DNA of 64,000 nt from assembly GCA_044230205.1 (NCBI GenBank), contig JBGARN010000006.1:4785-68784 (forward strand). Direction: 5' to 3'. The notes below the pieces were generated by a model that worked only from the letters and a program-made list of their open reading frames with translations, did not search any database and had not been told where the DNA came from. This document shows, piece by piece, positions 8,852 to 17,650 of the stretch. The position numbers and the translations under genes are program-made. Source of the DNA: JAEUTH01 sp044230205. GTDB lineage: Bacteria; Bacteroidota; Bacteroidia; AKYH767-A; OLB10. Position 1 is the first letter of the stretch, and every line of letters begins with the position of its first letter.

Positions 8852-8859
8852 CGAATATA
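8852..8859 (-). promoter_or_regulatory. Probable -7 element of ric promoter
   Basis: On the minus strand the sequence TATATTCG matches the Bacteroidota -7 consensus TAnnTTTG at all but one position. It lies about 36 bases upstream of the ric start. A -33 element 19-21 bases further up would fall at about 8879-8883, inside the large palindrome. Confidence 0.5.
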
Positions 8860-8870
8860 TATACACATTT

Positions 8871-8900
8871 TTAATAAAAGATATTAATATCTTTTATTAA
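8871..8900. promoter_or_regulatory. Perfect 30-bp palindrome, likely operator of the ric/Rrf2 promoter
   Basis: The 15-base half site TTAATAAAAGATATT is followed directly by its exact reverse complement, with no spacer and no mismatch. It is centred 70 bases upstream of the ric start and covers the place where the -33 element should be, the geometry of a repressor operator. The adjacent Rrf2/NsrR-type gene is the obvious candidate binder. The AAGAT/ATCTT ends inside the dyad resemble the ends of known NsrR sites, although the spacing differs. Confidence 0.75.
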
Positions 8901-9129
8901 TTTATCAATATTTTAAAAAACATGACCGATATCATTTTGCCACTTTAATAAAGTTTAAATTCCAAGTGTTTATGCAAAAAGGAGAATTACACAACTTATA
9001 AGTTACATGTAATTTTTTTAGACACCATCTAAAAAAGTTACTATCTCACAATAATAAAACTTCAACTTAACCGGCCAGTTGAAATAAAAACAATAACAGG
9101 ATTAATATACCAAGTATAACAATAAAAGA

Positions 9130-9594
9130 TCAATCCTCCTTATAATTCATGGATGTTCTGTTTTGATTGGCCCAGTTGATTATTAATTCACGTTGCTGCT
9201 GTGTAAGTTTTGCATCACCATGAATAATAGTATAAGAAGTTAGTGGCATTTCTTCCTTTTTAATCATCTCAGCAATTTCTTCAAATTTATGATCTAATTT
9301 TTTTGGTGAATAGGATTTCAACTCGCTGAAATTTAATTCACCCTTTCCTTCATTTACATGGTTTTGCAACCATAATCCAACAGGTTGAATGTTGGTATAC
9401 CATGGATAAATTGTATTGTTGCTATGACAATCGAAGCAAGATGTTTTAAGAAGTTGCTCCATTTCAGGAGTAATGTTGTAGCTGCTGCGTATTTCATCAT
9501 TTAGGGACACTCCGGTATTACGCGAAGGGCGTATAAATTGCAGAATAACCAATACAATCAATAAAGCAACAAGCATTTTTTTTACTACTGACAT
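9130..9594 (-). CDS. Small haem-binding-domain protein (Haem_bd type)
   Basis: A 154-residue protein with one N-terminal membrane anchor or uncleaved signal (LLIVLVILQF, residues 11-20) and a single c-type haem site CFDCH at residues 53-57. The following NNTIYPWYTNIQPVG and the late EEMPLTSYTIIH are typical of the Haem_bd family (PF14376) in Bacteroidota, where Met in the second motif may be an axial ligand. Its role is unknown; it is exported and anchored facing the periplasm. It is on the same strand as the nos run but 313 bases upstream of ric, so probably transcribed separately. Confidence 0.85.
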   Translation of the reverse strand: MSVVKKMLVALLIVLVILQFIRPSRNTGVSLNDEIRSSYNITPEMEQLLKTSCFDCHSNNTIYPWYTNIQPVGLWLQNHVNEGKGELNFSELKSYSPKKLDHKFEEIAEMIKKEEMPLTSYTIIHGDAKLTQQQRELIINWANQNRTSMNYKED

Positions 9595-9657
9595 AGGATA
9601 TTGTATTTAATTTTTAAAATCATGCTAATGTAAATGCATAAATAATTAAACACAACT

Positions 9658-9693
9658 CAAAAAAAAATCCACATTATCATTAATGCGGATTTT
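9658..9693 (-). terminator. Intrinsic terminator after recQ
   Basis: On the minus strand AAAATCCGCATTA pairs with TAATGTGGATTTT around a four-base loop (arms 9681-9693 and 9664-9676, one G-U pair) and runs into a T tract. It lies 22 bases past the recQ stop. Confidence 0.8.
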
Positions 9694-9714
9694 AATATCA
9701 AATAAGTATAATGC

Positions 9715-12045
9715 TTAGTTTCCGATTTCACTCATAAACTTAATTCGCATCAACCGGATTTCATCAATCGTGTATTCATTTTCTCCAAGTTCCTTATGCG
9801 CCTTTTCGAGTGAATCGGTTTCGGCAGAACGGAAATATTCAAAAACTTCTTCCTGCCTGTCAGGATCAATAACTTCATTGAGGTAATAATTGAGATCAAT
9901 TCGGGTGCCTGATGCTACAATACTCTCAATTTCATTAATAAGAACAGATAAGGTTATGCCTTTGGCTTCAGCCATATCATCAAGTGAAATCTTCCGGTCG
10001 ATATTTTGAATAATATAAACTTTAAGAACCGATTTATTCACTACACTTTTTACTACCAGGTCAACTGCACGTTCAATTTCGTTCTCTTCAACATACTTTT
10101 TAATAAGGTCAATAAATGGCGCTCCATATTTTGCTGCTTTTCCAACACCTACACCCGTAATGTTTTTCAGTTCATCCATTGTGATTGGATACTGAATTGA
10201 CATTTCTTCTAATGATGGGTCCTGGAAAATTACGAAAGGAGGAAGATTTTTTTGCTTGGCAACCTTTTTTCGCAAATCCTTAAGCATATTGTAAAGCTCA
10301 GGATCGGCACCACCTCCGCCCCCGCCTCCTGGTCCACCACCTTCTATTTCATCATCATCTTCCTCTCCATCAGCATACTCATGATCCTTGGTTACCATGA
10401 ATGGGGTTGGTTTTTTCAGATATTCATGACCACGTTCAGTTACTTTCAATAATCCATAGTTATCAATGTCTTTGGATAAAAATCCGGCCAGCAATGCCTG
10501 CCTGATTACTGCCATCCAGAATTTTGGATCCTGGTCAGCTCCATCACCAAATACATCAAGCTTATCATGACCATGATCTTTAACTGCCTTTTCTGATTTA
10601 CCCATCAATACATTAATAGTATGATCGGCATTAAACTTCTCTTTTATAGCAATAACAGTTTCTATAAGAGTACACACTTCATCCTGTGCGGCAATTTTTG
10701 TTTTAGGATGCAGGCAGTTATCGCAACTTCCGCAGTTTTCCTGCTCATATTCTTCACCGAAGTAATGTAACAGCACTTTTCTGCGGCAAACTGAAGTTTC
10801 AGCATAGCCAACCGTTTCATTCAATAACTGCTTACCGATTTCCTGTTCAGCAACCGGTTTACCTTTCATAAATTTTTCAAGCTTCTCAATATCCTTGTAA
10901 GAATAAAAGGCAATACATCTTCCTTCACGGCCATCACGACCTGACCTTCCGGTTTCCTGGTAATAACCTTCAAGTGATTTTGGAATGTCATGGTGAATAA
11001 CAAAACGCACATCCGGTTTGTCAATACCCATTCCAAATGCAATAGTTGCAACTATTACATCGGTGCGCTCCATCAGAAAATCATCCTGGGTACGCGCTCT
11101 CACTGCAGCTTCCAATCCGGCATGATATGGAAGTGCTTTTATTCCATTAACATTAAGTGTTGAAGCAACCTCTTCGGTTTTTTTGCGGCTCAGACAATAA
11201 ATGATTCCTGATTTACCCGTGTGCTGTTTAATAAACCTGATGATTTCTTTCATCACATCCTTCTTCTCGCGCACTTCATAATATAAATTAGGACGATTAA
11301 AAGATGCTTTAAAAACAGTTGCGCCAAGTATGTCGAGGTTTTTCTGAATGTCTTGCTGCACCTTTGGAGTGGCTGTAGCAGTAAGTGCAATAACTGGTAC
11401 GCGCTGAATTTCTTCCATTATGGGGCGTAACCTGCGGTATTCTGGCCTGAAATCATGACCCCATTCAGAAATACAATGTGCTTCATCAATTGCAAAAAAA
11501 GAAATATTGATTTCTTTAAAAAACGCCACATTCTCATCTTTATTCAATGATTCAGGAGCTACATAAAGCAATTTAGTCTTACCCTCAGTTATATCTTTTT
11601 TAACTTTTGTAATTTCAGCTTTACTTAACGATGAATTTAAAAAATGCGCAACACAATCATCAGTACTGAAGCCCCTAATGGCATCCACCTGGTTCTTCAT
11701 TAGCGCAATAAGTGGTGACACAATAATGGCAGTTCCTTTACTAAGCAAAGCAGGTAACTGGTAACACATGCTCTTTCCACCTCCTGTTGGCATAATCACA
11801 AAAGTATCTTTGCCTGCCATCAGATTTCTTATGACAGCTTCCTGTTCGCCTTTAAACTGATCAAAACCGAAATATTTATGTAATGCAACTAATAATTCGT
11901 TGCTTTCGTCAATCAATATTTCATCATCATCATCATCGCCTGCAAACACTGCTTTGGGTCTTAAAGCGGCTTTGCCTGATTTAGGAGTTGCTTTAACAGT
12001 GGTTTTAGCATTTGGCGGTTTCACAGTTGCTTTCTTTGCCATCAC
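9715..12045 (-). CDS. recQ: ATP-dependent DNA helicase RecQ
   Basis: A 776-residue 3'-5' DNA helicase of the RecQ family acting in recombination and repair. Visible in order: an N-terminal basic Lys/Ala/Pro tail (1-35) and acidic patch GDDDDDE; Walker A PTGGGKS; DEAH box with the RecQ-specific aromatic loop (DEAHCISEWGHDFRPE); helicase C motifs ending in QETGRSGRDG; the zinc ligands CRRKVLLHYFG...CGSCDNC; a winged-helix region; then an HRDC domain (near 600-680) and a C-terminal helical extension. A Gly-rich linker precedes the HRDC domain. It is longer than E. coli RecQ (about 610) because of the tails, as is common in Bacteroidota. Confidence 0.97.
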   Translation of the reverse strand: MMAKKATVKPPNAKTTVKATPKSGKAALRPKAVFAGDDDDDEILIDESNELLVALHKYFGFDQFKGEQEAVIRNLMAGKDTFVIMPTGGGKSMCYQLPALLSKGTAIIVSPLIALMKNQVDAIRGFSTDDCVAHFLNSSLSKAEITKVKKDITEGKTKLLYVAPESLNKDENVAFFKEINISFFAIDEAHCISEWGHDFRPEYRRLRPIMEEIQRVPVIALTATATPKVQQDIQKNLDILGATVFKASFNRPNLYYEVREKKDVMKEIIRFIKQHTGKSGIIYCLSRKKTEEVASTLNVNGIKALPYHAGLEAAVRARTQDDFLMERTDVIVATIAFGMGIDKPDVRFVIHHDIPKSLEGYYQETGRSGRDGREGRCIAFYSYKDIEKLEKFMKGKPVAEQEIGKQLLNETVGYAETSVCRRKVLLHYFGEEYEQENCGSCDNCLHPKTKIAAQDEVCTLIETVIAIKEKFNADHTINVLMGKSEKAVKDHGHDKLDVFGDGADQDPKFWMAVIRQALLAGFLSKDIDNYGLLKVTERGHEYLKKPTPFMVTKDHEYADGEEDDDEIEGGGPGGGGGGGADPELYNMLKDLRKKVAKQKNLPPFVIFQDPSLEEMSIQYPITMDELKNITGVGVGKAAKYGAPFIDLIKKYVEENEIERAVDLVVKSVVNKSVLKVYIIQNIDRKISLDDMAEAKGITLSVLINEIESIVASGTRIDLNYYLNEVIDPDRQEEVFEYFRSAETDSLEKAHKELGENEYTIDEIRLMRIKFMSEIGN

Positions 12046-12095
12046 TTAGTTCAATTAAAATTAAAATTATTTTTGCCCTGTTTTAAAAGGGGACG

Positions 12096-12126
12096 CGAAA
12101 GTAATAGATTCAAAAAAAAAATCAAC
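12096..12126 (-). promoter_or_regulatory. recQ promoter
   Basis: Minus strand GTTG (complement of 12123-12126) is followed after 19 bases by TACTTTCG (complement of 12096-12103), matching the Bacteroidota -33/-7 arrangement with one mismatch in the -7 box. It lies 50 bases upstream of the recQ start in the divergent recQ-kdsD interval. Confidence 0.5.
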
Positions 12127-12143
12127 TCTAAGGTAAAAGAATT

Positions 12144-13109
12144 TTGAAACAAGAAAAAAATATTATTGCACTTGCACTGCAAACACTCGACATTGAAGCA
12201 GATTCTATACGAAATCTGAAAAAATTTATTAACAAAGATTTCGCAAAGTGTATAGAATTAATTCTACAAAGTGGCGGAAGAGTGGTAATTACCGGTATTG
12301 GCAAAAGTGCAATAATTGCACAGAAAATTGTCTCCACCTTGAATTCCACCGGTACGCCAGCAGTGTTTATGCATGCTGCAGACGCTATTCATGGCGACCT
12401 TGGCATTATTCAGAAAAGTGATGTTGTGATTTGCATTTCTAATTCTGGCAACACGCCTGAAATTAAGCTTCTTGCTCCTTTATTGAAAAACGGGGGTAAT
12501 AAACTAATTGCCATGACCGGAAACATTAAATCAGCCCTGGCATTACATGCCGATTTTATTCTCAATACCAGCGTTGAAAAAGAAGCCTGCCCTAATAATC
12601 TTGCACCTACCAGCAGCACTACAGCACAATTAGCCATGGGAGATGCGTTAGCAGTGTGCCTGCTTAAAACCCGAGGATTTTCAGGTAAAGACTTTGCGCG
12701 CTATCACCCGGGAGGTGCATTGGGCAAGAAACTGTATCTTAAAGTAAGTGATGTGTATCCTGATAATGCTAAACCCCAGGTGGATATAAATGATGATATC
12801 AGGAAAGTCATCTATATTATTACCTCTAACCGCTTAGGTGCCACTGCAGTTATGGATAAAAATAAACTGGTTGGAATTATTACTGATGGTGATTTACGCA
12901 GAATGATGGAAAAAAATCAATCGTTTGAGAAACTGAAGGCTAAAAACATAATGTCATCTTCTCCAAAAACAATTGGTGCTGATGTGCTTGCTGTTGACGC
13001 CTTTCAGCTTATGAAGGCCAACAACATAACTCAATTGATTGTTTCAGATAAAAACAAATACCTGGGTTTTGTTCATTTACATGATTTTTTAAAAGAAGGT
13101 ATTTACTGA
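12144..13109 (+). CDS. kdsD: Arabinose-5-phosphate isomerase (KdsD/KpsF)
   Basis: A 321-residue enzyme that interconverts ribulose-5-phosphate and arabinose-5-phosphate, the first step of KDO synthesis for lipopolysaccharide. The SIS domain (about 30-190) has GIGKSAIIAQK, ISNSGNTPEI and the TSSTTAQLAMGDALA signature, and a tandem CBS pair follows (about 205-321). The start is TTG: an in-frame TAA at 12129 rules out an upstream start, the next ATG would cut into the SIS domain, and an AGG-containing leader lies just ahead. TatC follows 44 bases downstream on the same strand, so the two are probably co-transcribed. Confidence 0.93.
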   Translation: MKQEKNIIALALQTLDIEADSIRNLKKFINKDFAKCIELILQSGGRVVITGIGKSAIIAQKIVSTLNSTGTPAVFMHAADAIHGDLGIIQKSDVVICISNSGNTPEIKLLAPLLKNGGNKLIAMTGNIKSALALHADFILNTSVEKEACPNNLAPTSSTTAQLAMGDALAVCLLKTRGFSGKDFARYHPGGALGKKLYLKVSDVYPDNAKPQVDINDDIRKVIYIITSNRLGATAVMDKNKLVGIITDGDLRRMMEKNQSFEKLKAKNIMSSSPKTIGADVLAVDAFQLMKANNITQLIVSDKNKYLGFVHLHDFLKEGIY

Positions 13110-13153
13110 TCAAAACAGTAATTCCATAATTTACAACAACAGGAGGAAATACG

Positions 13154-13981
13154 TTGGCGGGATTTTTTAAACGTAAAACATCAGTAAACACGGAAAATGA
13201 AATGTCATTTCTTCAACACCTTGAAGAATTGCGCTGGCATTTGGTTCGCAGTGTTATTGTAATTACCGTTTTAGCGCTTGTAGCTTTTTTCAATAAAGAA
13301 CTATTATTTGATGGGATTATTCTTGGACCTAAAAAGCCCGACTTCCCAACCTATAAAGCAATGTGCTGGCTTGCTCAAAAATTATCGGTTGAAGATTTAT
13401 GCATAGAACAACTTCCGTTTAAACTCCAATCTACCGAATTATCACAGCAATTTACCCTGCACATGTGGGTTGCATTTATTGCAGGGTTGATAATGGGCTT
13501 TCCATACCTGCTTTGGGAAGTTTGGCGCTTTATAAAGCCTGCACTATCAGCACGCGAAAAAAAATATACTACCGGTGTCGTTTTTTTTGCATCGTTACTT
13601 TTTTTCACTGGTGTACTGTTTGGTTATTATGTTATCGCACCTCTTTCAATAAATTTTCTTGGAAGCTATACAGTAAGCAGCGAAGTGCAGAATATTTTCA
13701 CTATTGACTCCTTTATAAGCATAATAACCATGCTTACAATTGCTGCCGGAGTTGTTTTTCAATTGCCTATTGTGGTTTATTTTCTTTCCAAAATTGGTAT
13801 TCTTACGCCAGGGTTTATGCGTGCTTACCGAAAGCATGCAATTGTGGTAATATTAATTATTGCAGCCATAATTACACCTTCGCCTGATGTAACATCACAA
13901 TTACTAGTTGCTTTTCCATTGCTGCTTTTATACGAAATTTCCATTTTTATTGCTGCAGCCGTGAATCGTAAAAGCAGGTAA
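13154..13981 (+). CDS. tatC: Sec-independent protein translocase subunit TatC
   Basis: A 275-residue integral membrane protein, the receptor of the twin-arginine translocase. It shows the N-terminal signature SFLQHLEELRWHLVRS, six hydrophobic segments and the conserved first-loop/TM3 region FIKPALSAREKKY. The start is TTG at 13154, supported by a strong ribosome binding site AGGAGGAAAT three bases upstream. A longer insertion than in E. coli lies in the first periplasmic loop (residues 55-100, with two Cys). No tatA is nearby. NosZ here lacks a twin-arginine signal, so TatC serves other substrates. Confidence 0.95.
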   Translation: MAGFFKRKTSVNTENEMSFLQHLEELRWHLVRSVIVITVLALVAFFNKELLFDGIILGPKKPDFPTYKAMCWLAQKLSVEDLCIEQLPFKLQSTELSQQFTLHMWVAFIAGLIMGFPYLLWEVWRFIKPALSAREKKYTTGVVFFASLLFFTGVLFGYYVIAPLSINFLGSYTVSSEVQNIFTIDSFISIITMLTIAAGVVFQLPIVVYFLSKIGILTPGFMRAYRKHAIVVILIIAAIITPSPDVTSQLLVAFPLLLLYEISIFIAAAVNRKSR

Positions 13982-13985
13982 ATTA

Positions 13986-14010
13986 TTCTATACCTTTGCA
14001 TGGTATAGAA
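13986..14010 (+). terminator. Hairpin after tatC (overlaps a -7-like motif)
   Basis: TTCTATACC and GGTATAGAA form a perfect 9-bp stem with a 7-base loop, followed by CTTTT, five bases after the tatC stop. The loop side also contains TACCTTTG (13991-13998), a perfect TAnnTTTG match that could be the -7 element of the next gene (start 14055). Both readings are possible. Confidence 0.5.
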
Positions 14011-14054
14011 CTTTTATCACCAGCCTTTAATTAATTTATTCTAAAAAATCTGCG

Positions 14055-16226
14055 ATGATGAAAAAGTTAACAATGAACCGTAACTTAATCCTGGTTTTAA
14101 TTACGGCAATAACTTACACCTTCTCAATTAAATTTATAAATGCGCAAACATGCACATGGATTGGAAACACTCCAGCCTGGGACAACCCTGCAAACTGGGT
14201 TAATGGAATACCCACTAATGTTAAGACAGCTATAATACCTGTAGTTAGTCCCCCATTCGTTTACCCTGTAATAAAGCAAAATGTAAATGCCCAATGCAAA
14301 GCTCTTATAATAAAAGACAATGGAATAGGCAATGGCGCGCATCTGAGTGTCAATGCAACCGATAATGCTTCACTAGCAGTTGTTGATTCAATTGTAATTG
14401 GTGATGGTGTTCCCTCAGGCACCTCAACTTCTTTTATTAAAATCAACAGTATTAATAATCCTGTAATTACTTTACCTCCTGCTACATCTATTCCTCCAGC
14501 AGGTTTAGCATTGGCAACGATTACGCCATTCAGGTCAATCGCTCAGTGTAAGACGCAGATTTCATACACTGCAGCAGAATTAGTAAATAATGGATGGGAA
14601 TCAGGAACAACAATATCTGCACTGTCAGTTTTAGTAAACAGCATTTCTCCTGCACCACCCGGTCCTGTAATTTTTCAGAATTTCAGAATTATGGCTTACC
14701 TGACATCAACTGCAGTTACTTACCCGTTTCCGTTGCCTATGAATACCAAAGCTGCAGTTATGCCAGGCGATGCAAACGTAATTGCAGGCTGGCCTAAACT
14801 TATTTATAGCAATGATACATTAACACTCAATATGCCTAATTCATCAGGCGGCACCATTGCCAATGGCAATTATAAAACGCTAAATCTAATTCCTAATTCA
14901 CTCATCTGGGATGGTGTAAGCAACCTGGTTTTGTCATTTGAATTTAATAGCACTTCAGGAACAGCGCCAATGAAAAATTACATCATGTATGATGAATCTT
15001 CAGCCAACTTTTCATGCATATCTATTAATTATAATGTAGTGGGAACATCTATTCTTGGTTATAATTTAACCGGGGCCGGTTCATACTCAGGTGGAACGAA
15101 TCCGGGAATTACCGCCACAGTTTCAAATCAGCGCCCACGTATTGATTTTACGATTTTCAAAATTTACCAGCCTTTTCCGATTACTGTTGGTAACGACTGG
15201 ATAAACAACAATGGAACTAATGGATTTAAAGCGGGTAATAGCATTGTATCTATGATAGGATTCTATTCAAAAATCAGTGGTGAAACTGTATTTAATAAAC
15301 TGGTAATTGATAAAGGGTCAAACACCATTCGGGTTAGATTACATGATAATTGCACTGTTGATTCAGCGCTGAGTTTAAATAAAGGAAAATTTGAGCTTAA
15401 CAATAAAACATTAATCATTAATAATAGTGATGCCAATGCTATTAATCGTATTAATGGGTTTATATTAAGCGAATCATCAAATCAGCCATATGGAATAATC
15501 AGCTGGAAAATAGACAGCAACTACGCACAACATATATATCCTTTTGCGACTATTAGTGGCATTTATATTCCTTTTAATTACAAGCAAATGAGCGGTAATG
15601 CAGGCTATGTTAATGCAGCTACCTACAAAACCGCGATTAACAATATTCCGTATCCGGCAGGAGTTACCAATATTAATGACACAAATAGTTTAAACAATAA
15701 GGATTATACAGTTGACCGTTTTTGGATATTATCAAGAACAGGCACAACCGGAAACGCACAACTCAAGTTCAGCTATAAAAACACGGAGGCTCCACTTCCT
15801 ATTACTCCGGCAAACTTAGAAGCCAACTGGTATGATTCTACTTCTGATCTTTGGCAACGTTTTTCTAATCCACAGACAAATAATTCAGGAGCAAAAGTAA
15901 GCAATGTTGTTATCAACAATGTTGCTTCAGCCAAGTTAAGCAGTGGAGTTTGGGCTTTAAGTGACAGCAGTCATCCATTACGCATAAAAGACGAAACAAG
16001 TGATAAGGTATCCGTATTTCCCAATCCTTTTACTGAGTTTATTGTTATTGATGCAACAGAAAGTAATTGCAATTATTTCATTTATAATACCTCTATGCAA
16101 TTGATAGCTTCTGGCAATATAGCTGCTGGAAATAGCATTAATACAAGTAATTTGCTTCCCGGTTTTTACACTTTATATTTAAAATGCAATGGCGCTGATA
16201 AACAGTATAAGCTGGTAAAGTTTTAA
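14055..16226 (+). CDS. Secreted T9SS cargo protein of unknown function
   Basis: A 723-residue exported protein. Two Met codons open the frame; the signal peptide ends near ...KFINAQ (residue 31). The mature part starts with CTWIGNTPAWDNPANWVNG, a motif common in Bacteroidota surface proteins with G8/beta-helix-like stretches, and continues in Asn/Thr/Ser-rich beta-strand sequence with no catalytic signature. The last 70 residues are a type A T9SS sorting domain (VFPNPFTEFIVID ... LLPGFYTLYLK ... LVKF). It stands alone between tatC and a convergent acyltransferase gene. Likely surface-attached; substrate or partner unknown. Confidence 0.88.
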   Translation: MMKKLTMNRNLILVLITAITYTFSIKFINAQTCTWIGNTPAWDNPANWVNGIPTNVKTAIIPVVSPPFVYPVIKQNVNAQCKALIIKDNGIGNGAHLSVNATDNASLAVVDSIVIGDGVPSGTSTSFIKINSINNPVITLPPATSIPPAGLALATITPFRSIAQCKTQISYTAAELVNNGWESGTTISALSVLVNSISPAPPGPVIFQNFRIMAYLTSTAVTYPFPLPMNTKAAVMPGDANVIAGWPKLIYSNDTLTLNMPNSSGGTIANGNYKTLNLIPNSLIWDGVSNLVLSFEFNSTSGTAPMKNYIMYDESSANFSCISINYNVVGTSILGYNLTGAGSYSGGTNPGITATVSNQRPRIDFTIFKIYQPFPITVGNDWINNNGTNGFKAGNSIVSMIGFYSKISGETVFNKLVIDKGSNTIRVRLHDNCTVDSALSLNKGKFELNNKTLIINNSDANAINRINGFILSESSNQPYGIISWKIDSNYAQHIYPFATISGIYIPFNYKQMSGNAGYVNAATYKTAINNIPYPAGVTNINDTNSLNNKDYTVDRFWILSRTGTTGNAQLKFSYKNTEAPLPITPANLEANWYDSTSDLWQRFSNPQTNNSGAKVSNVVINNVASAKLSSGVWALSDSSHPLRIKDETSDKVSVFPNPFTEFIVIDATESNCNYFIYNTSMQLIASGNIAAGNSINTSNLLPGFYTLYLKCNGADKQYKLVKF

Positions 16227-16391
16227 TTTAAATTGTGAATTAAGAATCCATCGGGCAAAAGTTGTAAACTCTAAAGATGTTTCTTTTAAAAAGTTGATGC
16301 TCCTCTACTCATTTTTCTGATTCAACTTTTCAATCATTAATTAATTTACAGGTGCCTTCTTTTCAAATTTATAAATAATACTTTTGCCGAC

Positions 16392-17465
16392 TTATAGTAA
16401 AGGCACTTCTATAGTATTATAAAATACTGTAGAAATTGCAGTGCTGATAACTACCAGCAGAATAAAACGGATAAAATAATTGGCTAATGCTGTCAGTGCT
16501 GATGTTTCGGCTACATACACTGCAAAATTTAGTTTCACCATAAAAAACAACACAGCAAAATGAACCAGGTACATACTGTAACTAACCTTACCAATATACA
16601 TAACAACTGGGTTAACCAGTATTTTGTACTGCTTTCTGCTTAAAATAAAACCCAGTAATACAAATGCAGTAGCAAAAAGAAGATGCGATGATATAAATGG
16701 CATACCTGTAAACAGTTTAACAACAACCATAATTGTAAATAAAACCACGGACACCCTATTCAAGCGCAATGATGCAAAATCACCCTTCACTAAAAAGTAG
16801 AATAAAATACCCAAGGCAAATACCGGAAGTTGGTTAGGAAGGTATAAGGTAAGATAATTAGTCCATAAGGTGGTGTCTTTACAAAATGGATGATCTTTCA
16901 GATATGCTGTTATAATAAAATTTACAGAAACACTTATGAAGAAGAAATTTATAGCCTGCATGCTGTTTTTAATCTTAGAAAAAAGAAAAGGCACCATGCA
17001 GTAAAAACACATTTCTACAGCAATGCTCCATCCTCCGGGTACAAGGCTGTTAATCCAATACGGGCTGAAGCCATGGAAAAACAGAAAATTTGAAACAATA
17101 TTCATGTCGCTGATTCCAGGAGCATCGCCAAGCCAGTAACTGGGTCCACGGCCATTTTGCCACAGGTAATATATAATTGCTATCCAGTACATGGGTGCAA
17201 TCCTGAAAAAACGCCTGATGAAAAAATTAACATTGGAATGCGATTCTTTTTTTACCCGGGATGTTAATGTATAAAACATGGTAAATGCACTTGCAACATA
17301 AAACAGCTGAACACCACGAGGTCCCTGATCGATTATGAAATTAACAAAATGAGGTATTAGTGTTCCACCCTCAACATATTCGCGGCAATGAATTACCAAT
17401 ACGGCCAATATTGCTATGCCACGCATAGCATCAATGTAGTTAAGTTTTTCGTTTGACTTAAGCAT
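16392..17465 (-). CDS. Membrane O-acyltransferase (acyltransferase 3 family)
   Basis: A 357-residue protein with about ten transmembrane segments. It opens with NYIDAMRGIAILAVLVIHC, the acyltransferase-3 hallmark with the putative catalytic His in the first membrane segment, and contains GWSIAVEMCFYCMVPFLF, the conserved (S/G)xExxFY region. Such enzymes acetylate or acylate extracellular polysaccharides, lipid A or peptidoglycan. It diverges from the mannosyltransferase gene at 17651 and lies about 5 kb before the polysaccharide run, so a role in decorating surface glycans fits. The acceptor cannot be named. Confidence 0.9.
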   Translation of the reverse strand: MLKSNEKLNYIDAMRGIAILAVLVIHCREYVEGGTLIPHFVNFIIDQGPRGVQLFYVASAFTMFYTLTSRVKKESHSNVNFFIRRFFRIAPMYWIAIIYYLWQNGRGPSYWLGDAPGISDMNIVSNFLFFHGFSPYWINSLVPGGWSIAVEMCFYCMVPFLFSKIKNSMQAINFFFISVSVNFIITAYLKDHPFCKDTTLWTNYLTLYLPNQLPVFALGILFYFLVKGDFASLRLNRVSVVLFTIMVVVKLFTGMPFISSHLLFATAFVLLGFILSRKQYKILVNPVVMYIGKVSYSMYLVHFAVLFFMVKLNFAVYVAETSALTALANYFIRFILLVVISTAISTVFYNTIEVPLL

Positions 17466-17650
17466 GCTGAAAACCAGAAGTCCGAAAAGTAAACGTTACA
17501 ATTTTAATTTGTTGCTGTAAAACCTTGCTTTGCATAAATAGCACTGTCAACAGTAAGCAAGATGAAATACCTGTTAAACCTGAAAATGAACGGGGGATTT
17601 TTCGGAATGCCAAAATTAACTTTTAATTTGAATTTGCAATTATCTCCTCT

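Larger units (their letters stand above)
8817..9129. other. Gene-free region upstream of ric
   Basis: This 313-base AT-rich stretch lies between ric and the haem-binding protein gene. It holds the 30-bp palindrome at 8871-8900, the ric -7 candidate at 8852-8859 and a short palindrome TTAATATTAA at 8836-8845 in the ric leader. I see no small gene in the remainder. Confidence 0.7.
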
